A stretch of DNA of 64,000 nt, from contig NZ_JBHRXI010000004.1 in assembly GCF_042648365.1 (NCBI RefSeq), forward strand, positions 434,001 through 498,000. The letters run 5' to 3'. Below are positions 49,552-56,464 of this stretch, piece by piece. Both the position numbers and the translations under genes were made by a program. The stretch is from Lutimaribacter_A marinistellae (GTDB taxonomy: Bacteria > Pseudomonadota > Alphaproteobacteria > Rhodobacterales > Rhodobacteraceae). The notes beneath the pieces are model-generated. The model was not told the DNA's origin, ran no database searches, and saw only the letters and a program-made list of their open reading frames with translations. Within the stretch, counting starts at the first letter, position 1; the number at the start of each line of letters is the position of its first letter.

Positions 49552-50150
49552 GCGGCCTTCCGAATGTTTCACGTGAAACAAACGATAAGCTCAGGACCTT
49601 CGTTGCATTGGTTGAGAAGTGGAACCCAAGGATAAACCTTGTTTCCAGAATCAGCCTTGAAGAAATCTGGAGCCGTCATGTCGCTGATTCGGCTCAATTA
49701 TACGAACTATCCGAAGGGACCGGCCACTGGGTTGATATTGGAAGTGGAGGCGGATTTCCTGGAATAGTTTGCGCCATTCTCGCCGAACAAGACGATCGGT
49801 TCGACCGATTTACACTGGTTGAAAGTGATACGCGCAAGTCGACATTCCTAAGAACCGCCATTCGAGAATGTGGTTTGAAGGCTAACGTGTTGAACAAGAG
49901 AATCGAGAGCTTGCCGAAACTGGAGGCCAATGTACTGAGCGCGCGCGCATTGGCAGATCTGGATGGCCTACTGAAGTTCTCAGTTCTTCATCTAAGGCCT
50001 GACGGTTTGGCCCTATTCCCAAAAGGTGCCAGGTGGCGGAAAGAGGTCGAACTTGCTCGACAGTCGTGGAACTTCGACCACGAAGCCGTTAAAAGCAAAA
50101 CAGAAGCCCAAGCCGTCATCCTGAAGTTGAAAGGAATCACGCGTGTCTGA
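49548..50150 (+). CDS. rsmG: 16S rRNA (guanine-N7)-methyltransferase RsmG
   Basis: A 200-residue SAM enzyme with WVDIGSGGGFPGIVCAIL (motif I), FTLVESDTRKSTFLRTAIRECGL, and SARALADLDGLLKFSVLHLRPDGLALFPKG. It methylates G527 (E. coli numbering) of 16S rRNA. The ATG overlaps the mnmG stop as ATGA. Codons 6-11 (about NVSRET) are encoded by the second parS site, in a different reading frame from the first. The parA start overlaps its end by eight bases. Confidence 0.97.
   Translation: MSGLPNVSRETNDKLRTFVALVEKWNPRINLVSRISLEEIWSRHVADSAQLYELSEGTGHWVDIGSGGGFPGIVCAILAEQDDRFDRFTLVESDTRKSTFLRTAIRECGLKANVLNKRIESLPKLEANVLSARALADLDGLLKFSVLHLRPDGLALFPKGARWRKEVELARQSWNFDHEAVKSKTEAQAVILKLKGITRV
49565..49580. 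promoter_or_regulatory. parS centromere site 2
   Basis: A second perfect TGTTTCACGTGAAACA, 1,890 bp from the first, inside the start of rsmG. Two sites near each other beside parAB are enough to seed ParB spreading in other bacteria. Confidence 0.95.
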
Positions 50151-50937
50151 CTTGTCGCACCCGAGAATTATCGCCGTGGCGAACCAAAAGGGTGGGGTAG
50201 GAAAAACAACAACGGCAATCAACCTTGCTGCCGCCTTGTGTGAAGCTGGAATGCGTGTGCTTATCGTTGATTTGGATCCACAGGGGAACGCGTCTACCGG
50301 TCTGGGTATCGATGATCGACCTGCCACCACATATGAACTGCTCCTTGGGGATGATCTGCTGGAAAAGGTTGTTCAATTCACCGACATAGAAGGCTTGGCG
50401 ATCGTCCCCGCCACGGTGGATCTGAGTTCCGCTGATATCGAGCTTTACTCGAACGAGAAGCGCAGTTTCCTTCTACATGATGCGCTGAGACAACCTGCGA
50501 TGCGGGACTACGGATGGAACTACATCCTGATCGACTGCCCGCCGTCCTTGAACCTGTTGACTGTCAACGCAATGGTTGCCGCCGACTCGGTCCTCGTACC
50601 CCTTCAGAGTGAGTTCTTTGCGCTTGAAGGCCTGTCGCAGCTTATGTTGACGATTAGAGAAGTGCGCCAGAGCGCCAATCCCAGCCTACGGATCGAAGGT
50701 ATCGTGCTGACGATGTATGACCGGCGTAACAATCTCTCTCAGCAAGTCGAGAAAGACGCGAGAGAGAATCTTGGGGATCTGGTGTTTGCAACGCGAATTC
50801 CGCGAAACGTTCGTGTTAGTGAGTCGCCGTCCTATGCGATGCCGGTTCTGAGTTACGACCCACAATCACTGGGAGCGACCGCGTATCGCGAACTGGCACA
50901 GGAACTTTTGACAAAACATAAGCGGGTAGCCGCATGA
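50143..50937 (+). CDS. parA: Chromosome partitioning ATPase ParA
   Basis: A 264-residue deviant-Walker ATPase: KGGVGKTT at residues 16-23 with the signature Lys, LIVDLDPQGNASTGLG, and LIDCPPSLNLLTVNAM. It begins with GTG at 50143, overlapping rsmG. ParA-ATP on the nucleoid moves the ParB-parS complex apart after replication. The chromosomal type is supported by length, lack of an N-terminal DNA-binding domain, and position by the origin. Confidence 0.97.
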   Translation: MSDLSHPRIIAVANQKGGVGKTTTAINLAAALCEAGMRVLIVDLDPQGNASTGLGIDDRPATTYELLLGDDLLEKVVQFTDIEGLAIVPATVDLSSADIELYSNEKRSFLLHDALRQPAMRDYGWNYILIDCPPSLNLLTVNAMVAADSVLVPLQSEFFALEGLSQLMLTIREVRQSANPSLRIEGIVLTMYDRRNNLSQQVEKDARENLGDLVFATRIPRNVRVSESPSYAMPVLSYDPQSLGATAYRELAQELLTKHKRVAA

Positions 50938-50953
50938 ATGAGGGAGAGCGAAA

Positions 50954-51838
50954 GTGACGAAAAAGAACCAACCGCGTGGCCTCGGAAGGGGTTTGACAGC
51001 GTTGATGGCAGATGTGTCGCAGGAACGCGCAGCGCCCCAGGGCGAGGTGCGCCGACCTGACCGTGTGATCCCGATTGAAAAACTTCAGGCCAATCCGGAT
51101 CAGCCACGACGCAGTTTTTCACAAGAACAACTGGACGAACTGGCGAATTCCATCAAGGCAAAAGGGATCATCCAGCCTCTGATTGTTCGGCCAAAAGGAA
51201 CAGATCGCTTTGAAATTATTGCGGGTGAGCGACGCTGGCGGGCCGCTCAGATTGCTCAACTGCACGAGATACCAGTACTTGTTAGAGATTTCGACGATAC
51301 CGAAGTTCTTGAGATCGCGATTATCGAGAACATCCAGCGCGCCGATCTAAACGCGGTGGAAGAAGCCGCAGGCTTTCGTCAGCTTATGGATAAGTTTGGC
51401 CACACCCAGGAAAAACTGGCCGAAGCGCTGGGCAAAAGCCGAAGCCATATCGCAAACCTCCTGCGGCTACTGAATTTGCCGTCGGATGTGCAGGCGTTGA
51501 TTGTTGAGGGAAAGTTGTCCGCGGGACATGCACGTGCCCTGGTGACAGCGGAAAATCCGTCAGAGCTGGCAAAGATCGTCGTCAAAGAAGGGTTGTCGGT
51601 TCGTGCAACCGAAGCCCTGGTCAAGAAAGCATCGGAAACTCCGGCAAAGCCGCGCTCCAAGACTGCATCCAGCACAGAGAAGGATGCGGATACCCGGGCT
51701 CTGGAAAAAGATCTTGCCGCAATTCTTGCGATGAAGGTGTCAATCAATCACAAAGACGGCACCGAGACAGGTCAAGTGGTTCTCACCTACGAAAACCTCG
51801 ACCAGTTGGACGACCTTTGCGCGAAACTCAGCCGTTAG
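50954..51838 (+). CDS. parB: Chromosome partitioning protein ParB
   Basis: A 294-residue ParB with start GTG 50954 and GGGAG upstream. N-terminal RGLGRGLTALMAD is the ParA-contact region. The CTPase core reads PIEKLQANPDQPRRSFSQEQLDELANSIKAKGIIQPLIVRP, then GERRWRAAQIA and ENIQRADLNAVEEA. A parS-binding helix-turn-helix (EKLAEALGKSRSHIANLLRLLNLP) and a C-terminal dimerisation region follow. It binds the two parS sites upstream and spreads as a sliding clamp. Confidence 0.97.
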   Translation: MTKKNQPRGLGRGLTALMADVSQERAAPQGEVRRPDRVIPIEKLQANPDQPRRSFSQEQLDELANSIKAKGIIQPLIVRPKGTDRFEIIAGERRWRAAQIAQLHEIPVLVRDFDDTEVLEIAIIENIQRADLNAVEEAAGFRQLMDKFGHTQEKLAEALGKSRSHIANLLRLLNLPSDVQALIVEGKLSAGHARALVTAENPSELAKIVVKEGLSVRATEALVKKASETPAKPRSKTASSTEKDADTRALEKDLAAILAMKVSINHKDGTETGQVVLTYENLDQLDDLCAKLSR

Positions 51839-52184
51839 GTCTAGTCCAAATGAAAATCAGGACGCCGCCCAAGGTAACGACCTGAATAATAAGGACGTGC
51901 TGAGGCACGCTCAAAACCACGGAAATTGCAAATACGACGATGATGGAGATCGTTGCAGCGCGTTTTGCGCTAGGTCTGATTGCGCGGTGATGGTGCCAGT
52001 CCTCGATCATCGGCCCGAAGGTTCGATGCGTGATCAGCCAATGGTGCAGACGGCTTGACGACCGCGCAAAAAAGAAGGCTGCAAGCAGCATAAAGGGAAC
52101 GGTTGGAACCAAGGGAAGCGCAACCCCCACCAAGCCGAATACGACGCAGATCAATCCGAACAAGGCAAAGAAATAACGTTTCAT
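51828..52184 (-). CDS. DUF454/YbaN-family membrane protein
   Basis: A 118-residue protein with an N-terminal membrane pair (FFALFGLICVVFGLVGVALPLVPTVPFMLLAAFFFARSS) and a C-terminal one. The segment LPLVPTVPFMLLAAFFFARSSSRLHHWLITHRTFGPMIEDWHHHRAI is the DUF454 pattern. The function is unknown. It overlaps the 3' end of parB on the opposite strand by eleven bases and the hemW stop by four bases. Confidence 0.88.
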   Translation of the reverse strand: MKRYFFALFGLICVVFGLVGVALPLVPTVPFMLLAAFFFARSSSRLHHWLITHRTFGPMIEDWHHHRAIRPSAKRAATISIIVVFAISVVLSVPQHVLIIQVVTLGGVLIFIWTRPNG

Positions 52185-53341
52185 GAATCGGCCAAGAGGC
52201 GACCAAGAACTGCGTTCAGCACAGCCCGGCCTTGATCTGTTGCGCGGATCCTATCCCCGTTTTGCGACAGCATTCCCATTCCGGCGAGGTCGGCGATGGC
52301 AACGGAGGGGATTTCTTGGCCGGAGATGCTACCATGTCGGGATAGACTCAGTCCTTCACTCAGTCTCAACCCCATTACCGCGTGTTCGTACCCCATATCT
52401 TGTGGGGATAGATGATGTCTTGCCGATTCACCCGTTTCCTTGAACACTTGATCAAGCCATTTTCCTGGTGCGAGGTAAGTCTCGGTTGCAAGTTTTCGAG
52501 CTCCGATTGTGAGGCGGCCATGTGCACCCGGACCGATCCCAACATAGTCGCCATACCGCCAGTAAATCAGGTTGTGCCGGGACACGGCACCGGGGCGAGC
52601 ATGATTTGACACCTCGTAGGCAGGTAAGCCGTGTGCCGAGCAGATTTCTTGTGTCGCATGATACATATCTGCCGACGTATCATCTTCGGGCAACCCTCGC
52701 AGCAGCCCACGCTTGTATCTGTCTCCGAACGCGGTGCCGGGTTCGATTGTCAGTTGGTACAGCGAGAGGTGATCAATCGCCATGGACAGGGCCTCATTCA
52801 ACTCGGACTTCCAATCCGATAGCGTCTGATCCTGACGCGCATAAATGAGGTCAAAGCTAACCCTGTCAAAAGCAGTCCGGGCGATGTCATAGGCTATTTT
52901 AGCTTCTGCGACGCTGTGCAGACGACCTAAGCGACGAAGATCACGGTCATTAAGCGCTTGAACTCCCAACGAGACACGATTGACGCCGGCCTCCCGATAG
53001 GCAGAAAACCGGCCCGCTTCCACCGAACTTGGGTTTGCTTCGAGTGTGATTTCGATGTCGTTGGCAAAAGGCCAGTGATGACGGGCGCGCTCAATGACCT
53101 TGGCAACCGTCTCGGGTTTCATGAGCGAGGGAGTGCCACCACCAAAAAAGATCGTGTTGAGAACGCGTCCAGATGTTTGGTTTGCGTAACGATCAATCTC
53201 AAGTTCATAAGCTTCGGCCCAGCGGGCCTGATCGATAGTTCGGGTTACGTGGCTGTTGAAGTCGCAATAGGGGCATTTGGCCTCGCAAAAAGGCCAATGG
53301 ACGTAAAGGCCGAAGCCCCCGTTTCGCCAATCATCCTCCAA
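52181..53341 (-). CDS. hemW: Radical SAM heme chaperone HemW
   Basis: A 386-residue radical SAM protein: GLYVHWPFCEAKCPYCDFNSH with cluster ligands Cys19, Cys23 and Cys26, FFGGGTPSLMKPETV, RVSLGVQALNDRDLRRLGRLHSVAEA, and LYQLTIEPGTAFG. HemW binds heme and delivers it to respiratory enzymes; it was formerly annotated as oxygen-independent coproporphyrinogen oxidase, but the Cys that follows the cluster motif in true HemN (CxxxCxxCxC) is Phe here, as in HemW. It overlaps rdgB by eleven bases. Confidence 0.93.
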   Translation of the reverse strand: MEDDWRNGGFGLYVHWPFCEAKCPYCDFNSHVTRTIDQARWAEAYELEIDRYANQTSGRVLNTIFFGGGTPSLMKPETVAKVIERARHHWPFANDIEITLEANPSSVEAGRFSAYREAGVNRVSLGVQALNDRDLRRLGRLHSVAEAKIAYDIARTAFDRVSFDLIYARQDQTLSDWKSELNEALSMAIDHLSLYQLTIEPGTAFGDRYKRGLLRGLPEDDTSADMYHATQEICSAHGLPAYEVSNHARPGAVSRHNLIYWRYGDYVGIGPGAHGRLTIGARKLATETYLAPGKWLDQVFKETGESARHHLSPQDMGYEHAVMGLRLSEGLSLSRHGSISGQEIPSVAIADLAGMGMLSQNGDRIRATDQGRAVLNAVLGRLLADS

Positions 53342-53945
53342 AACAACCCTTCACGAACTTCTCCACTGCGCGTGCACGGTGGCTGATCTTGTTCTTTTCC
53401 CAGCGGTCCATTTCGGCATAGGTCTGATTGTACCCATCTGGAACGAACATCGGGTCGTACCCAAAACCTTCGGCGCCGCGCATTGGCCAGATCAAATGCC
53501 CCGGTGCGACACCTTCGAAAACCTCATCATGCCCATCCGGCCAGGCAAGAACCAGAGTGCAGCGAAACTGCGCGAGGCGCGGGTGGGGTGCTTTTCTTGC
53601 TTCCAGTTCGTCATTCGCGCGGGTCATTGCCTTGACGAAATCGCGGCCATAAGGGGTTTCTGCCCAGTCGGCGGTGTAGACCCCGGGTGCCCCTTCAAGT
53701 GCGTCGATCGTGATACCGCTGTCATCGGAGAGAGCCGGCAACCCTGTTGCCTTGGCAGCGGCATGGGCCTTGATCCGCGCATTTCCGACGAACGTGTCCT
53801 CCGTTTCCTCGGGTTCAGGAAGGTTCATTTCACCTGCACCTACTACCTTGACGCCGAAAGGCTCGAGGAGATGTGCCATCTCCTCGAGCTTGCCCTTGTT
53901 ATGGGTGGCAACAAGCAGAGTATCGCCGTCGAACTTGCGGGTCAT
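53331..53945 (-). CDS. rdgB: RdgB/HAM1 non-canonical purine NTP pyrophosphatase
   Basis: A 204-residue enzyme with LLVATHNKGKLEEMAHLLEPFG (substrate-binding start), PEPEETEDTFVGNARIKAHAAAKATGLPALSDDSGITIDAL with the catalytic Asp, and GFGYDPMFVPDGYNQTYAEM followed by ISHRARA. It removes dITP, XTP and similar damaged nucleotides. It lies in the leftward rph-rdgB-hemW-DUF454 operon. Confidence 0.97.
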   Translation of the reverse strand: MTRKFDGDTLLVATHNKGKLEEMAHLLEPFGVKVVGAGEMNLPEPEETEDTFVGNARIKAHAAAKATGLPALSDDSGITIDALEGAPGVYTADWAETPYGRDFVKAMTRANDELEARKAPHPRLAQFRCTLVLAWPDGHDEVFEGVAPGHLIWPMRGAEGFGYDPMFVPDGYNQTYAEMDRWEKNKISHRARAVEKFVKGCFGG

Positions 53946-54655
53946 TTCGTGGCAGCCTGCTGCGCAGCGACCAGCTCGGCGACGCCTTTCTCGGCAAGGT
54001 CCATCAATTCACCCATTTGAGCTCGGCTGAACACCGAACCCTCGGCGCTCATCTGAACTTCGATCAGTTTGCCGGACCCTGTCATGATGAAGTTCCCGTC
54101 GACACCTGCTTCGCTGTCCTCGGGGTAGTCGAGGTCAAGGACTGGTTGACCCGCATAGATACCGGAGGATACCGCGGCAACAGGGTCAACAAGTGGGTCA
54201 GAGACGACATCGCCGGTTTTCATCAGCTTGTTTACGGCAAGCCGCAGGGCGACCCAGCCACCGGTAATCGCGGCGCAGCGCGTACCGCCATCGGCCTGAA
54301 TCACATCGCAATCGACGGTAATCTGACGTTCACCAAGCGCGACGCGATCCACACCGGCCCGGAGGGATCGACCGATCAAGCGCTGGATCTCGACGGTACG
54401 ACCGCCTTGTTTGCCGCTGGATGCCTCGCGCCGCATCCGGGTGTTGGTGGCGCGCGGCAGCATACCGTATTCGGCGGTTACCCAGCCCAGGCCGGACCCC
54501 TTGATGAATGGCGGCACTCGATCTTCGATCGTTGCGGTGCACAGCACATGGGTGTCGCCGACCTTGATCAGGCAAGACCCTTCGGCATGTTTGGTAAATC
54601 CGGTCTCGATTGAAACCGCGCGCATTTCGCTTAAATCACGTCCAGAGGGTCGCAT
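53942..54655 (-). CDS. rph: Ribonuclease PH
   Basis: A 237-residue phosphorolytic 3'-exonuclease: MRPSGRDLSEMRAVSIETGFTKHAEGSCLIKVGDTHVLCTA at the start, ERQITVDCDVIQADGGTRCAAITGGWVALRLAV in the middle, and DLDYPEDSEAGVDGNFIMTGSGKLIEVQMSAEG near the end. It trims tRNA 3' ends. The start at 54655 has AAAGGAA upstream. It is divergent from hrcA, as often seen in alphaproteobacteria. Confidence 0.98.
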   Translation of the reverse strand: MRPSGRDLSEMRAVSIETGFTKHAEGSCLIKVGDTHVLCTATIEDRVPPFIKGSGLGWVTAEYGMLPRATNTRMRREASSGKQGGRTVEIQRLIGRSLRAGVDRVALGERQITVDCDVIQADGGTRCAAITGGWVALRLAVNKLMKTGDVVSDPLVDPVAAVSSGIYAGQPVLDLDYPEDSEAGVDGNFIMTGSGKLIEVQMSAEGSVFSRAQMGELMDLAEKGVAELVAAQQAATK

Positions 54656-54716
54656 GGCATTTCCTTTGCTTGGCGGCTTGGGCATAGCGCTGCGACAGGC
54701 CGCGATGCAACCCCGA

Positions 54717-54744
54717 TTGACCTTTGTCGGCGGTCAGCTTTAAT
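54717..54744 (+). promoter_or_regulatory. Candidate promoter of hrcA-grpE
   Basis: TTGACC (54717-54722) and TTTAAT (54739-54744) are 16 bp apart and lie about 33 bp before the hrcA ATG. No CIRCE inverted repeat (TTAGCACTC-N9-GAGTGCTAA) is visible in this gap, so HrcA autoregulation is not indicated here. Confidence 0.45.
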
Positions 54745-54777
54745 GACATTCCGACCGGAAACAGGCACCGGACAGCA

Positions 54778-55842
54778 ATGAACGATACGACGAAACTTCT
54801 CGATGATCTTAACGATCGCTCACGCGAGGTGTTTCGACTGATAGTCGAGTCCTACCTCGATTCGGGAGAGCCGGTCGGTAGCCGCACCTTGACCCGAACG
54901 ATGACCGAAAAGGTCAGCGCGGCGACCGTTCGCAACGTGATGCAGGATCTTGAATTTCTGGGCCTGCTGGACAGCCCACATGTCAGTGCTGGCCGCGTTC
55001 CCACGCAACTGGGATTGCGGATGTTCGTCGATGGTCTGCTGGAAATGGGTGATCTGAACAGCGCCGACCGCGAAAAGCTGGACGCGACGCTTGGCGGCAA
55101 TTCCGGCGATCTCGGCACGGCGTTGGACAGGGTGGGGGCCGCTCTTTCAGGTGTGACACAAGGCGCATCGCTCGTCTTGACTCCAAAAAGAGAAGCGGCG
55201 CTGCGCCACATCGAGTTTGTCTCGCTCAGCCATGACCGCGCGCTTGTCGTGCTCGTGTTCTCGGACGGGCATGTTGAGAATCGACTGTTCTCGCCACCGC
55301 CGGGACAAACCCCGAGTTCGATGCGAGAAGCCGCCAACTTCCTTAACGCGTTGATCGAAGGGCGAACGCTGTCCGAGGCGAGGAATCTTATCCAGCGCGA
55401 GATCACGACACGCCGGCAGGAAATCGATCAGCTAGCCCGCGAAATGGTTGATAGCGGGCTAGCTGTCTGGGAAGGAGAGGATCAGGACCCTGCGCGTCTC
55501 ATCGTGCGGGGCAGATCAAACCTGTTGTCGGAATCAGGTGGCGAAGATGAACTTGAGAGGATTCGCAGCCTCTTTGACGATCTCGAGCGAAAGCGCGACA
55601 TCGCGGAATTCCTGCAACTGTCCGAAGAAGGTGACGGAGTACGCATCTTTATCGGCTCCGAGAACAAACTTTTCTCACTTTCGGGTTCCTCTCTGGTGGT
55701 GTCTCCATATATGAACGCTGACCGAAAGATCATCGGCGCGGTGGGAGTGATTGGACCCACGCGCCTCAACTACGGCCGGATCGTTCCGATCGTGGATTAC
55801 ACGGCACAGCTGGTCGGCAAGCTGCTTTCCGACCGGAGTTAG
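54778..55842 (+). CDS. hrcA: Heat-inducible transcription repressor HrcA
   Basis: A 354-residue HrcA with an N-terminal winged helix (LDDLNDRSREVFRLIVESYLDSGEPVGSRTLTRTMTEKVSAATVRNVMQDLEFLGLLDSPHVSAGRVPTQLGLRMFVD), a dimerisation region and a C-terminal GAF-like domain (VRIFIGSENKL). It represses groESL through CIRCE elements elsewhere in the genome. It is followed 10 bp later by grpE. Confidence 0.97.
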   Translation: MNDTTKLLDDLNDRSREVFRLIVESYLDSGEPVGSRTLTRTMTEKVSAATVRNVMQDLEFLGLLDSPHVSAGRVPTQLGLRMFVDGLLEMGDLNSADREKLDATLGGNSGDLGTALDRVGAALSGVTQGASLVLTPKREAALRHIEFVSLSHDRALVVLVFSDGHVENRLFSPPPGQTPSSMREAANFLNALIEGRTLSEARNLIQREITTRRQEIDQLAREMVDSGLAVWEGEDQDPARLIVRGRSNLLSESGGEDELERIRSLFDDLERKRDIAEFLQLSEEGDGVRIFIGSENKLFSLSGSSLVVSPYMNADRKIIGAVGVIGPTRLNYGRIVPIVDYTAQLVGKLLSDRS

Positions 55843-55852
55843 AGGTAAAGAC

Positions 55853-56416
55853 ATGGCAGAGCCAAAGAACGACGAGTTCCTGGACGATATCGAAAGCGCC
55901 GAAGCTGAAGCGCTTGCCGAAGAGATGGCGGAAATCAGTGACGAGGCGGCTGAACTGGATTCGCTGCGCGCCGAGCGTGATGCCTTCAAGGACAAGTTCA
56001 TGCGTGCGCTCGCGGATGCCGAGAATGCCCGCAAGCGAGGTGAAAAGGCCCGTCGCGACGCCGAACAATATGGCGGTTCCAAACTGGCCCGCGACATGCT
56101 GCCCGTTTACGACAACATGAAACGCGCCCTGGAATCGGCCACGGAAGAACAGAAAGAGGTTTCGGCAGCCTTGCTCGAAGGTGTCGAATTGACAATGCGT
56201 GCCCTGCTTGACGTGTTTTCTAAGCACGGCATCACCATCATTGCCCCTCAGGTCGGCGACAGGTTCGACCCGCAGGTGCACGAAGCCATGTTCGAAGCGC
56301 CAGTTCCCGGTACCAAGGCAGGCGACATCATTCAGGTGTCAGGTGAAGGCTTCATGCTCCACGACCGGTTGCTACGACCGGCGCAAGTGGGTGTTTCCTC
56401 TACCCCGGCAAGCTGA
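55853..56416 (+). CDS. grpE: Nucleotide exchange factor GrpE
   Basis: A 187-residue GrpE: long charged N-terminal coiled coil (EAEALAEEMAEISDEAAELDSLRAERDAFKDKFMRALADAENARKRGEKARRDAEQYGG), a four-helix part, and a C-terminal beta domain (DPQVHEAMFEAPVPGTKAGDIIQVSGEGFMLHDRLLRPAQVGV). It releases ADP from DnaK. The start has GAGGTAAAG upstream. dnaK and dnaJ are not in the window. Confidence 0.97.
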   Translation: MAEPKNDEFLDDIESAEAEALAEEMAEISDEAAELDSLRAERDAFKDKFMRALADAENARKRGEKARRDAEQYGGSKLARDMLPVYDNMKRALESATEEQKEVSAALLEGVELTMRALLDVFSKHGITIIAPQVGDRFDPQVHEAMFEAPVPGTKAGDIIQVSGEGFMLHDRLLRPAQVGVSSTPAS

Positions 56417-56439
56417 AGTTTAATTCAGGCTATTTCTTC

Positions 56440-56464
56440 GAGGCGGTCAGGATCTGGCCGCCTC
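56440..56464 (+). terminator. Possible terminator after grpE
   Basis: GAGGCGG (56440-56446) pairs with CCGCCTC (56458-56464), followed by TTTC. The stem overlaps the last codons of the convergent mutS gene. The T run is short, so the call is weak. Confidence 0.4.

Noticed and set aside
54656..54777. A CIRCE element before hrcA
   Set aside because: Neither TTAGCACTC nor GAGTGCTAA, nor a near match in inverted arrangement, is present in this gap.
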